34,146 bases of DNA from Acidobacteriota bacterium (GTDB taxonomy: Bacteria > Acidobacteriota > Terriglobia > Bryobacterales > Bryobacteraceae). Shown here piece by piece: positions 1-9,108 of this stretch. The notes below the pieces were generated by a model. The model ran no database searches, was not told the DNA's origin, and was given only the letters and a program-made list of their open reading frames with translations. Each line of letters begins with the position of its first letter. Position 1 is the first letter of the stretch. Made by a program: the position numbers and the translations under genes. The stretch lies in contig JACQZS010000341.1 of the NCBI GenBank assembly GCA_016213725.1, positions 1-34,146 on the forward strand, written 5' to 3'.

Positions 1-6
1 CGGCGC

Positions 7-3000
7 TTACTCCGCCACCAGCCGCACCGGCCCGAAGAGTCCCGAGCGTAGCGGCTCCAGTTGCGCCCACGGCTTCTGGCCGGAGGTCACTACGTTTGTC
101 CGCGTCATCCGTTTCTCCGCCGGCAGCCGCGCGTCGCCCACCAGCCGGTTGTACCAGGTGTTGGTCACCTCCACCACCAGTTCATTCGTCCCCTCCTTCA
201 GCGCGCCGCTGCACTCCACGCGAAAGGGCGCCGTCCAGACGATCCCCAGCGGCCGCCCGTTCAGCCACGCCTCGCCGATGGTCCACAGGTCCCCCAAGTC
301 CAGAAACACCTTCCGCCCCGCCGTCTTCTGCCCCGCGGAAAACTGAAAACTCTTCGAGTACCGCGCCGAGCCGGCGAAGAACCTGATCCCTTCCTCCCCG
401 CTCTCCGTCCATGCTGCCAAACGCTCCATCGCTACTCCCGCCGGAGCGCCGCGCCCTTTCTCGAACTCCACGTTCCACACCCCTCCCAACACCGCCAGCT
501 CCACCTCCGGCGGCCTGGGCTTGCGCACCGCGCCCGCCCGCGCCGGCCGCCGGAACACCACGAACATTGACCCGTTCCTGTCGAACTCCAGCGGCACCTC
601 CACGCCATCCGCCGTGACAGTGTATTCCGGCGCATCCTCGATTGCCGCCGTCACCGGGTTCCACCGCTCAGGCGCGCGCCCCGCCACGCGGAACTTCGCC
701 CTGCCCTTCACCGCCTGCGCCGTCGTGTTCCGTACGAAGTAGATCTCCGCCTCCGGCGTGCTCCTGTGGATGTAGTCGAACGGATCCGGCGCCGTAAAAT
801 CCGGCGCGATCTTCAATCCGGCCAGCACGTCCTTCAACGCGCTCCCCCAGATCACTCGCCCCTTGCCGTGTGCGCGGCTTCCGCTGGCCGTCTCCTGCGC
901 GCCCCACAACCGCGCGGCTGACTCGCGCACGCGCCGGTCGCTCTCCGGAAATCCCTCCAGCCCCAGCGCCTGCCGCGGGCGCGGCCCCGCCACGGTGGCG
1001 CCCTGGGCCACCAGTTGCTCGATCTTCTCGAGCACTGCCGGGTTCGCCCCCGCCTCGTCCGGCAGCACCAGCACCGCGTAGCTTGGGCCGCCCGGCACGC
1101 TGAGCCGCCCGTTCTTCACCGTCAGCCGGTTCAGGATCACATCGGAGTTCGCCACATCGTAGTCGTAGCCGGCCGGATCCAGGTGCCGCGGCGGGATGAA
1201 CTTGTACCCGCCGTCGCCGTAGTAGTAGAGGATATCCGCCACAAACTGGCCCTGCTGCAGCAGGAACGACGAGCGGCCCAGGTACTCTGCAAACGGCTTC
1301 ACCTTCGGCCACCACGTCACATTCCGGTTCAGGTGCGTGCCGGCCAGATAGGCCCACCCCGGCAACCCCGCCTCCGGCGCGCTGTGCGCCCACGTGTGCC
1401 ACACGAAGTGGTTCGCGCCCTCCACCAGCACGCGGTCCGCGCTCCACTTGATGTCCTGCGGCCCCTCCCGCCACTCTTCAAACGAGGTGAACGACTCCAC
1501 GTGCACCCGCGGCTTCGCATACAGGTGCCCGGCCGACGCCGGCTCCTTCACCACCCACAGCCCGCTCACCTTCGGCCACCAGGGCCAGAACTCGCCCTGA
1601 ATCTCGTCCACCGCCTTGTTCGCCAGCAGCGCGTCCACCGGCACGTTGTGGATAGGCGGCCCCGGCCCGCCTGCCTCGGACTTGATCGTCAGCCCCGCCG
1701 CGTGCGCCGCCTCCCGCGCCGCCCCGTAGTAGGCCTCCACCAGCACCTCGCCCAGCGTCTTGCGGTAGTCGAAGAGAAACCGGTCCGTCGCCTCTTCCGT
1801 GCCCACCCGCGCTCCGAAGATCGCCGGCAGGTACGGCGCCATGCTGTAGCCGCGCCGCCTCTGAAACTCCGCCGTGAATCCGGGCGACCACACCGGCCCG
1901 CGCACCTCGTAGCTCGCCAGGTACAGGCTCCCCAGGCCGCTCGTCCGCAGGTCGTTGCCGAACGTCTCTTTGAGCCGCGCGATGACGTAGTCCATGTGCG
2001 CGCGCGTCGCCTCGGCGCTCAGATGATCGGTCGCCCAGCCGTCGGAGTTCGGGCTGGGCACCTTCAGCCGCTCACCCGTGTTCATGCAGACGAAGCGCAG
2101 AATCGTCCAGCGGCCCGGCGGCGCGTCCCATCGCAGCCGCCCCTCGGCGTCCACGTGTTTCGACACGTCCACCAGCTCCGCCGGCCCCTCGAAGGCAAAC
2201 GGCGGCAGGCCCGCTGAGGCAAACACCCCGCCCGCGCCTTTCGTGCTGCCGTCGTTGAAGTTGTCCACGCTCCACTGCCCGTCGTAGCCGATCGGTGTCG
2301 GGGCGTGAATCACCGCCGCGCCATTCGTGGTGTTGTCCGCCGAACGGCCCATCGCCACGTTCTGCCCCGCCATGTTGTAGAGCCCGAACTCCGCCAGCGT
2401 CCAGTGCGGTCTGGCGCTCTCGCGGCCGCTCAACAACCGCAGCCGCACAAACCGTCCGCGCGTCCCGGCCGGCAGCGCGAACCGCTGCGCCCCCGCCTCC
2501 GCCGCCAGCGTCCCCCGCAGCACCTCCCGGAAATCCTCGTCCCGCGATCCCGCCGCCGACACCGCCACGCTGAACTCCTTCACCGGCGTCATCTTCGCCG
2601 CCAACTCCGCCGCAGCGTTCGGCGTGCCGTTGTCCAGCACCACTTCTTTCAACTCGTGCACCTGGTCCGGAATCAGCCGCAACACCAGTTCGTGCCCCGG
2701 CCGCCGCTGCGCATCGCGTACCGCCAGAATCGCCACATCGCGCCAGAACGCCGGCTTGCCGTCCGCCCCCTTCGGCGCCGCCGGCGAGGCGATGGGAAAC
2801 GGCAACAGCGCTTCCACCCTGCCGCCGCCCGCCGCCGCCTCTAGCGTCGTCTCCACCGGATAGAGACCCATGCTCGCGTGCCGCGGCTCAATCCAGTGCC
2901 CGCCCAGGTCCCAACTGCTGATCACCGATAGATCCATCGCCAGCCCCAGCGAGCGCGCCTGCGCCGCAGACCGCTTCAGGTTTGCCAGCCATTCCTTGCT

Positions 3001-3270
3001 CAGAAACGCCGGCCCGGCCGGTGGACGCGCCGCCTTGTCTCCGCCCGCGCCCATGTCGAACAGCAGCACCCCGCCGAATCCCGCGTCTTTCAACGCCTGC
3101 AAGTCCTTCTCCGCCGAGGGAGGATCCACGTAGCCATTCATCCACAGCCAGTAAGTGTCCGGCTTGGCCAGTTGCGGCGGTCTGCGAAAACCCTCTTCCA
3201 GACTCGGCGTCGAACGCCCCTGCGCCAGCAGCGCCGGCGCCATCAGCAGAATCAATGCCGCATACTTCAT
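7..3270 (-). CDS. Secreted glycoside hydrolase, GH106 alpha-L-rhamnosidase-like, with C-terminal galactose-binding-like sandwich
   Basis: 1087 aa ORF with signal peptide (MKYAALILLMAPALLAQ); N-terminal GFRRPPQLAKPDTYWLWMNGYVDPPSAEKDLQALKDAGFGGVLLFDMG typical of GH106-like enzymes; Shine-Dalgarno GGGGAGGAG upstream of ATG. Confidence 0.85.
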   Translation of the reverse strand: MKYAALILLMAPALLAQGRSTPSLEEGFRRPPQLAKPDTYWLWMNGYVDPPSAEKDLQALKDAGFGGVLLFDMGAGGDKAARPPAGPAFLSKEWLANLKRSAAQARSLGLAMDLSVISSWDLGGHWIEPRHASMGLYPVETTLEAAAGGGRVEALLPFPIASPAAPKGADGKPAFWRDVAILAVRDAQRRPGHELVLRLIPDQVHELKEVVLDNGTPNAAAELAAKMTPVKEFSVAVSAAGSRDEDFREVLRGTLAAEAGAQRFALPAGTRGRFVRLRLLSGRESARPHWTLAEFGLYNMAGQNVAMGRSADNTTNGAAVIHAPTPIGYDGQWSVDNFNDGSTKGAGGVFASAGLPPFAFEGPAELVDVSKHVDAEGRLRWDAPPGRWTILRFVCMNTGERLKVPSPNSDGWATDHLSAEATRAHMDYVIARLKETFGNDLRTSGLGSLYLASYEVRGPVWSPGFTAEFQRRRGYSMAPYLPAIFGARVGTEEATDRFLFDYRKTLGEVLVEAYYGAAREAAHAAGLTIKSEAGGPGPPIHNVPVDALLANKAVDEIQGEFWPWWPKVSGLWVVKEPASAGHLYAKPRVHVESFTSFEEWREGPQDIKWSADRVLVEGANHFVWHTWAHSAPEAGLPGWAYLAGTHLNRNVTWWPKVKPFAEYLGRSSFLLQQGQFVADILYYYGDGGYKFIPPRHLDPAGYDYDVANSDVILNRLTVKNGRLSVPGGPSYAVLVLPDEAGANPAVLEKIEQLVAQGATVAGPRPRQALGLEGFPESDRRVRESAARLWGAQETASGSRAHGKGRVIWGSALKDVLAGLKIAPDFTAPDPFDYIHRSTPEAEIYFVRNTTAQAVKGRAKFRVAGRAPERWNPVTAAIEDAPEYTVTADGVEVPLEFDRNGSMFVVFRRPARAGAVRKPRPPEVELAVLGGVWNVEFEKGRGAPAGVAMERLAAWTESGEEGIRFFAGSARYSKSFQFSAGQKTAGRKVFLDLGDLWTIGEAWLNGRPLGIVWTAPFRVECSGALKEGTNELVVEVTNTWYNRLVGDARLPAEKRMTRTNVVTSGQKPWAQLEPLRSGLFGPVRLVAE

Positions 3271-3285
3271 GGCCGCACTCCTCCC

Positions 3286-4734
3286 CTACCGCACTACCGC
3301 CGCTTCCACGCCCAGCGCCGCCGCAATCCGCTCCAGCGTGTGCGCCCTGTGCCCGATGCCCAGCGCGAAATGGTGCGTCGGCCCGGCCGCCACCCAGCGC
3401 TTCAGAAACGTGCGCACGTCCGGCTCGAAGAAGCCGCGCGTGTTCGTGTTGCCCGTCGCCGGAATCGGCCCGTGCACGCTCTGCCCTTCGGCCAGTACAA
3501 AGCGAAACCGCCCTTCTCTGTTCAATCCAATACTCAGCATCGTGATGGGCCCGTCCTTGATGCGGAACTCCACGCCCGCCCCGTCGCCCGGCTTGCCGTG
3601 GTACTTCACCAGGCTGCGCAGCACCGGCCTGCCTTCGGCGATGTTGATGTGGTGCGGCCCGTCGTGGCCCACCAGCACGAAGCCCTCCTGGAAGTCCACC
3701 GGATGAAACTCGGCGAAGCTGCCGCCAATGCCGATGCGGTCCATCAGCAGCATCGCGATGCACGTCTTCAGGTCGGATTCGCCGCACATCGGGAAGCCCG
3801 CCGCCGTCAGCAGCGAGTTGCCCACAATCAGGTTCGTCACAATCTGCCGCAGCCGGCTGCCCGGCTCGCCCTCGTAGTAGTAGGCCAACCCGTCCAGCTC
3901 GTGGTGCGCCACGAACTTGTCCAGCGTCACGGCCACGCGCGCCGCCGTCTCCAGGTGTTCCGGCGTCAGCTTGCGCGTCAGCGGATCGGACACCGGGTCC
4001 GGCGTGTCGAACAGGTTCAGGATCTCCACCTTCTTGGCCGCGATCTCAGTGGCCTCCACCTCGCGCTCCATCCTCAGCAGATCGTCCGCCTCGGTCTGCA
4101 CGATGTGGCAGCCGAACGCCGCCGTCAGCGCCGTCTGGTCCGTCTGCATGTCCAGCATGTGCTCGATCGGGTGCCCGAAGTGGCCGATCCGCGCCCGCCG
4201 CACGGCGTGCAGCGCCATCGCCACGTCGCACCAGTCGCGGATCTCCGCATCGGCCTCCGGGTCGTTTTCGAGCGTCCCCAGAATCACCTCCGGCGCCGGC
4301 TTGCCCATGCGCAGCGCCACGCCGGTGAACTCCGGCACGGAACAGAAATCGTCGTTGGCCAGCTGCATGTGCGTGGTCGCGTTCGCGTAGTCCAGCGCCG
4401 CCCGCGGCTGCAGCGCCACCAGCACGATGGGCACGTCCAGGCTCCGCACAATCACGCCGAACGTCGCCGACGTCGCATAGGTGAGCATGTCGCAGAACAC
4501 CAGGTCGAGGTCGGCCGCCTTCAGCTGCGCCGCCGTCCGGTAGGCGTCCTGCGCCTTGTCCACCATGCCGAAGTTGACCGTCTCCACGCCCGTCGCCCGC
4601 ACCTTGCCCTCGAAAACCGCCAGCTTGCCCAGCAGTTCGTCGAGCAGCCCCGGGAACTGCCCCCAATAGACGTGATAGCCCACGCCAAAGATGCCCACCC
4701 GCGCCGTGCGCGCCTTCCTTCTCGGTACTCTCAT
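3286..4734 (-). CDS. L-fucose/L-arabinose isomerase-family protein
   Basis: In-frame ATG at 4734 (MRVPRRKARTARVGIFGVGYHVYWGQFPGLLDELLG...) inside the 866 aa ORF; conserved isomerase-like sequence to the end; ATG overlaps the MFS stop (ATGA). Confidence 0.8.
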   Translation of the reverse strand: MRVPRRKARTARVGIFGVGYHVYWGQFPGLLDELLGKLAVFEGKVRATGVETVNFGMVDKAQDAYRTAAQLKAADLDLVFCDMLTYATSATFGVIVRSLDVPIVLVALQPRAALDYANATTHMQLANDDFCSVPEFTGVALRMGKPAPEVILGTLENDPEADAEIRDWCDVAMALHAVRRARIGHFGHPIEHMLDMQTDQTALTAAFGCHIVQTEADDLLRMEREVEATEIAAKKVEILNLFDTPDPVSDPLTRKLTPEHLETAARVAVTLDKFVAHHELDGLAYYYEGEPGSRLRQIVTNLIVGNSLLTAAGFPMCGESDLKTCIAMLLMDRIGIGGSFAEFHPVDFQEGFVLVGHDGPHHINIAEGRPVLRSLVKYHGKPGDGAGVEFRIKDGPITMLSIGLNREGRFRFVLAEGQSVHGPIPATGNTNTRGFFEPDVRTFLKRWVAAGPTHHFALGIGHRAHTLERIAAALGVEAAVVR

Positions 4735-5933
4735 GCCGTCTCTCCTCTCGCCGCCAGCACCAGCCATGCCGCCGGATAGAGCAGCGCCGACACCAGAAAC
4801 ACGGGTGCAAACGAATAGTGATCGATCACCGGCCCGGTCACCAGATTCGACAGCATCGCCGCCACCCCGCCGCTGGTTCCCGTCAGCCCCACCGCCGTAG
4901 CCACCTCGTGCCGCTCCACCGTGTCCCCGATCAGCGTGATGAAATTCGCGATCCACACCCCGTGCGCCATCATCAACAGCGCCATCAGCCCGATGGCCGC
5001 CCCCACCGTCGGCGCCGACGACGCCAGATACGAAGCCGGCGTGATCACCGCCGCACCCAACATCATCGCCAGCCGCGCCCGCCGCGGAGCCCACCCGCGA
5101 GCCACCAGACGGTCTGAAAATCCGCCCGCCGTCACATTTACCACACCCAGCGCGAAGAACGGAATCCACGTCCATGCCCCAATCTCCTGCAGCGACAGCC
5201 CGCGCTCCTTCGACAGGTACTGCGGAATCCAGAACATGTAGAAGTAGAACACCGGGTCGAACAGAAACCGCGCATACAGCAGCCGCCGCACCGGCCGGCG
5301 CGCCAGCAGCGACCCGAAGCTCACCGCCCGCCGCTCCTCCGCCCGCTCCGCCTCCATCCCGCGCACCGCCCACAACCACGCCGCCAGCCAGATCAACCCG
5401 ATCAACGCCGTCCCCACAAACGCCCCGCGCCACCCCAACGCCCCCGCCGCCCAGGCCGTCAGCGGCGGCGCAACCACCGCCCCGAACGCCGACCCGCCGT
5501 TGGCAAATCCCACCGCCAGCGCCCGCTGCCGCGGCTCGGACCACTCCACCGCCCCCTTCGTCACCGCCGGGAAACACGCCCCCTCGCCCATCCCCAGGAA
5601 GAACCGCGCCAGCCCCAGGCTCGCCACCCCGCCCGCCAGCGCGTGCGCCGCGCTCGCCACAGACCATAGCCCCACCGACAGCGCCAGCCCAACCCGCGTC
5701 CCCAGCCAGTCCATCAGCCGCCCGCCCAGCGAGAACATCACCGTGTAGCTCAGCACGAACGCGAACACCACCCGCGAATACTCCGTGTTCGTCATGCCGA
5801 ACTCGGCCATCAGCCTCGGCGCCAGCACGCTCAACACCTGCCGGTCCAGGAAGCTCAAAGCCGTGGCGAAGAACAGCAGCCCGCACAGCAGCCAGCCCCG
5901 CCGCCCGCCGCTTGAACTCGTTGGTTCTTTCAT
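4731..5933 (-). CDS. MFS transporter, ACS/hexuronate-transporter-like
   Basis: MKEPTSSSGGRRGWLLCGLLFFATALSFLDRQVLSVLAPRLMAEFGMTNTEYSRVVFAFVLSYTVMFSLGGRLMDWLGTRVG; multiple TM segments; MFS loop motif GRLMDWLGTR. Confidence 0.85.
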   Translation of the reverse strand: MKEPTSSSGGRRGWLLCGLLFFATALSFLDRQVLSVLAPRLMAEFGMTNTEYSRVVFAFVLSYTVMFSLGGRLMDWLGTRVGLALSVGLWSVASAAHALAGGVASLGLARFFLGMGEGACFPAVTKGAVEWSEPRQRALAVGFANGGSAFGAVVAPPLTAWAAGALGWRGAFVGTALIGLIWLAAWLWAVRGMEAERAEERRAVSFGSLLARRPVRRLLYARFLFDPVFYFYMFWIPQYLSKERGLSLQEIGAWTWIPFFALGVVNVTAGGFSDRLVARGWAPRRARLAMMLGAAVITPASYLASSAPTVGAAIGLMALLMMAHGVWIANFITLIGDTVERHEVATAVGLTGTSGGVAAMLSNLVTGPVIDHYSFAPVFLVSALLYPAAWLVLAARGETA

Positions 5934-5948
5934 GTTCAAATACTGAAC
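5934..5948. promoter_or_regulatory. Perfect inverted repeat GTTCA-N5-TGAAC in the divergent intergenic region; candidate operator
   Basis: GTTCAAATACTGAAC directly abutting the MFS start codon and 31 bp before the divergent regulator gene. Confidence 0.5.
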
Positions 5949-5978
5949 GCGAACGTCCATTGGAAGCACAGTAGTTCT

Positions 5979-7085
5979 ATGCCACCCGCCTCCCGAAGTC
6001 AAGCTCGCACCATGCTCGACAAGGGCCTTACCGTCCTCGAAGCCGTGGAGTCCGCCGCGCAACCCCTCACCATTCAGGAGATCTCCGCCCACACCGGCCT
6101 CCAGCGCCTGGCCGTCTACCGCCTGCTCAACACGCTCCAGAGCCGCGGCTACGTGCAGCGCAGCGAGGACAAACGCTACCGCGCCTCCACCCGCCGCCGC
6201 CGCATGCTGGTGGGCTACCTCGCCCCGCTCGAAGGCAACCAGTTCCGCCTCGACGTCGCTGCCTCCATTGAGCGCGCCGCCGCCACCTCCGGCCTCGAAG
6301 TCCTCCTCCGCCACAACGACGAAGCCGACACCGCCGCCGCCCTCGCCAACACCCGCGAACTCATCGCCGCTCACATCGACGTCGCCATCCTCTTCCAGCC
6401 CGTCGAAGCCATCGGCTACCAGATCGCCGAACTCCTCAGCGCCGCCCGCGTCCCCTTCCTCACCGTGGAGCGCCCCATCCAGGGCGGCATCTATTTCGGC
6501 GCCAACAACTATCAGGCCGGCAAACTCGCCGGACAGGCCCTCGGCCACTACGCCCGCGAGCGCTGGCGCGGCCGCTTCGATCGTGTCGTCCTGGTCGAAG
6601 GCCCGCAAACCCGCACCAGCGTCCAGGCCCGCCTGGCCGGCGTCCTCGTCGGGCTCGAAGACGTGCTCGGTCCCATCCCACCTTCAGCCGTCCTGCACAT
6701 CGAAGGCGGCGCGCACACCGACGCCAGCCGCCAGGCCATGGCCCGCCTCATCCGCCGCCTCCCTTCAGGCACCCGCCTCCTCGTCGCCGGCTTCAACGAC
6801 CTCAGCGCCATCGGCGCCCTCGAAGCAGTGCAGGCCGCCGGCCGCGCCCGCGACGTCATCATCGTCGGCCACAACGCCGCCCGCGAAGGCCGCGCAGCAA
6901 TTCTCCGCCCCGGCTCCTGCCTCCTCGCCTCCGTCGCCTTCTTCCCCGAACGCTACGGCGACCGCCTCGTCCGCCTCGCCTCCTCCATCGTCGACGGCCA
7001 GCCCCTCCCCCCAGCCGTCTACACCGACCACGCCGTCATCCATCGCTCCAACCTCCGCAGCTTCTACCCCGATCCCCACGCCTGA
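5979..7085 (+). CDS. Chimeric transcriptional regulator: IclR-type winged HTH plus LacI/periplasmic-binding-type sugar-binding domain
   Basis: N-term MLDKGLTVLEAVESAAQPLTIQEISAHTGLQRLAVYRLLNTLQSRGYVQRSEDKRYRAS is IclR-like HTH; C-term resembles type 1 periplasmic-binding fold (RVPFLTVERPIQGGIYFGANNYQAGKLAGQAL...FNDLSAIGALEAVQAAGRARDVIIVGHNA). Confidence 0.8.
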   Translation: MPPASRSQARTMLDKGLTVLEAVESAAQPLTIQEISAHTGLQRLAVYRLLNTLQSRGYVQRSEDKRYRASTRRRRMLVGYLAPLEGNQFRLDVAASIERAAATSGLEVLLRHNDEADTAAALANTRELIAAHIDVAILFQPVEAIGYQIAELLSAARVPFLTVERPIQGGIYFGANNYQAGKLAGQALGHYARERWRGRFDRVVLVEGPQTRTSVQARLAGVLVGLEDVLGPIPPSAVLHIEGGAHTDASRQAMARLIRRLPSGTRLLVAGFNDLSAIGALEAVQAAGRARDVIIVGHNAAREGRAAILRPGSCLLASVAFFPERYGDRLVRLASSIVDGQPLPPAVYTDHAVIHRSNLRSFYPDPHA

Positions 7086-7121
7086 GCCCCCGGCGGCTGC
7101 GAAACCATGTAATCCAGGCGA

Positions 7122-7150
7122 TTGACCAAAACCTGCACTTCGGATATTCT
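7122..7150 (+). promoter_or_regulatory. Sigma70-like promoter for the corrinoid methyltransferase operon
   Basis: TTGACC (7122-7127), 17 bp spacer, TATTCT (7145-7150). Confidence 0.55.
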
Positions 7151-7207
7151 TATCGTGAATCGTGCACGGTTCCGGTAACGTTTAAGTTGTCTCCAGGAGC
7201 GCCCAAA

Positions 7208-8476
7208 ATGACGCTTTCGCGCAAAAGACTTCAGGATTCTCTCGCCCACCGCCAGCCCGACCGCATCCCCATCGACTTCGGCGGCTCCGCCGTCACCGGC
7301 ATCCATGTCTCCTGTGTCGCCGCCCTCCGCGACTACTACGGACTCGAAAAACGCCCCGTCCGGGTCCACGAGCCTTACCAGATGCTCGGCCTCGTCGAAG
7401 ACGACCTCCGCGCCGCCATGGGCCTCGACGTCACCGGCGTCTTTCCCCGCAACACCATGTTCGGCTTCCCCAACTCCGAGTGGAAAGAGTGGGACTTCCG
7501 CGGCCTCAACGTCCTGGTATCCAAGGACTTCCTCGTCCGCGAAGAACCTGGCGGCGACATTCTCATCTACCCCGAAGGCGACCCCACCGCGCCCCCCAGC
7601 GGCCGCATGCCCCTGGGCAGCGCCTTCTTCGACACCATCATCCGCCAGCAGCCCCTGCAGGAAGACCGGCTCGACCCCGAAGACAACTGCGAAGAGTTCA
7701 AGCCCATCGGCGACGCCGACCTCGAGCACCTGAAGACCTCCGTCGCCGCCGCTCGAGGCTCCGGCTACGGCATCCTGGCCACTTTCGGCGGCACCGCCTT
7801 CGGCGACATCGCGCTGGTGCCGGCGCCGTTCCTGAAAAACCCCAAGGGCATCCGCGACGTGGCCGAGTGGTACATGTCCACCGCCAGCCGGCCCGAGTAC
7901 ATCCACCGCATCTTCGAGCGCCAGTGCGAAGTGGGCCTCCAGAACCTGGCCCGCGTCCACGCCGCCATCGGCGATTCGGTGGATGCGGTATTCCTCTGCG
8001 GCACCGATTTCGGCACGCAGAGTTCGCAGTTCTGCTCCGTGCGCACGCTCAAGAGCCTGTGGTTCCCCTACTACAAGGCGGTGAACGACTGGGTGCACGC
8101 CAATACCTCCTGGAAGTGCTTCAAGCACTCCTGCGGCAGCGTGGAGAAGTTCTTCGAGACCTTCATCGAAGCGGGCTTCGACATCATGAATCCCGTGCAG
8201 TGCTCGGCCGCGGGCATGGAGCCGGAGAAACTCAAGGCCCGCTACGGAGACCGCATCGTTTTCTGGGGCGGCGGCGTCGATACGCAGAAAACCCTGCCGT
8301 TCGGCACCCCGGAACAGGTGCGCGTGGAGGTGCTGCGGCGCTGCGAGATCTTCGCGCCCGGAGGCGGCTTCGTCTTCGACGCGATTCACAACATTCAGGC
8401 CGGCACGCCGGTCGATAACATCGTGGCCATGCTCGATGCGGTCCACGAATTCAATGGAGCGCAAGTCAATGCCTGA
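7208..8476 (+). CDS. Uroporphyrinogen decarboxylase (UroD)-family methyltransferase
   Basis: ATG with CAGGAG upstream; MTLSRKRLQDSLAHRQPDRIPIDFGGSAVTGIH..., KHSCGSVEKFFETFIEAGFDIMNPVQ as in UroD-family corrinoid-linked proteins. Confidence 0.85.
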   Translation: MTLSRKRLQDSLAHRQPDRIPIDFGGSAVTGIHVSCVAALRDYYGLEKRPVRVHEPYQMLGLVEDDLRAAMGLDVTGVFPRNTMFGFPNSEWKEWDFRGLNVLVSKDFLVREEPGGDILIYPEGDPTAPPSGRMPLGSAFFDTIIRQQPLQEDRLDPEDNCEEFKPIGDADLEHLKTSVAAARGSGYGILATFGGTAFGDIALVPAPFLKNPKGIRDVAEWYMSTASRPEYIHRIFERQCEVGLQNLARVHAAIGDSVDAVFLCGTDFGTQSSQFCSVRTLKSLWFPYYKAVNDWVHANTSWKCFKHSCGSVEKFFETFIEAGFDIMNPVQCSAAGMEPEKLKARYGDRIVFWGGGVDTQKTLPFGTPEQVRVEVLRRCEIFAPGGGFVFDAIHNIQAGTPVDNIVAMLDAVHEFNGAQVNA

Positions 8477-9107
8477 ACTTCAGAAGCTATATGACGCCGT
8501 TCTGAACGGCGACCAGAAGACGGCCGTGGCCATCACCCAGGAGGCGCTTGCCGCCGGCGTGGATCCCATGGAACTCATCACCAACTACATGGTTCCGGCC
8601 ATGGACAAGGTGGGATCGCTGTTCGAGTGCGAAGAGTACTTCGTGCCGGAACTGCTGCTTTCGGCCCGCGCCATGAAGGGCTCGCTGGAACTCCTGCGCC
8701 CGCTGCTGGCCGCCGCCGGCGCTCAGCCCGCCGGCCGGGTCGTCATCGGCACCGTCAAGGGCGACCTGCACGACATCGGCAAGAACCTGGTGGCTTCCAT
8801 GCTGGAAGGCGGCGGGTTTGAAGTGATGGACCTCGGCGCCGACGTGCCGCCGGAGAAGTTCATCGAAGCCGTGCGCGCGCGCAACGCCAACATCGTCTGC
8901 CTCTCCGCGCTGCTCACCGTAACCATGCCGGCCATGCGCACCACCATCGACGCGCTGAAGACGGCGGGCGTGCGCGAGCAGGTGAAGGTGATGGTGGGCG
9001 GAGCGCCCGTCACCCCGCAGTTTGCCGACGAGATCGGCGCCGACGGCTACAGCGACAACGCCAGCGCCGCCGTCGGCCTGGCCCGCAAGCTGGTCAAGCA
9101 GGGCTGA
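8469..9107 (+). CDS. Corrinoid (cobalamin-binding) methyl-carrier protein, MtaC/MtbC-like
   Basis: B12-binding motif GTVKGDLHDIGKNLVASMLEGGGFEVMDLGADVP; N-terminal helical cap domain; start overlaps upstream stop by 8 nt. Confidence 0.92.
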   Translation: MPELQKLYDAVLNGDQKTAVAITQEALAAGVDPMELITNYMVPAMDKVGSLFECEEYFVPELLLSARAMKGSLELLRPLLAAAGAQPAGRVVIGTVKGDLHDIGKNLVASMLEGGGFEVMDLGADVPPEKFIEAVRARNANIVCLSALLTVTMPAMRTTIDALKTAGVREQVKVMVGGAPVTPQFADEIGADGYSDNASAAVGLARKLVKQG

Positions 9108-9108
9108 G

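Noticed and set aside
3172-4779. 535 aa plus-strand ORF (and 1015-2217 plus)
   Set aside because: Antisense to the isomerase and GH106 genes; Arg/His-rich shadow translation without family motifs.
4735-5886. N-terminal extension of the 866 aa isomerase ORF
   Set aside because: Overlaps the MFS gene in another frame and is Gly/Ala/Arg low-complexity; isomerase homology begins after ATG 4734.
7086-7207. Cobalamin riboswitch before the corrinoid operon
   Set aside because: Only about 50 nt remain between the predicted transcription start and the ATG, too short for a cobalamin riboswitch, and no B12-box-like motif was recognised.
7064-8464. 466 aa minus-strand ORF
   Set aside because: Antisense to the UroD-family gene with clear family motifs; no domain seen.
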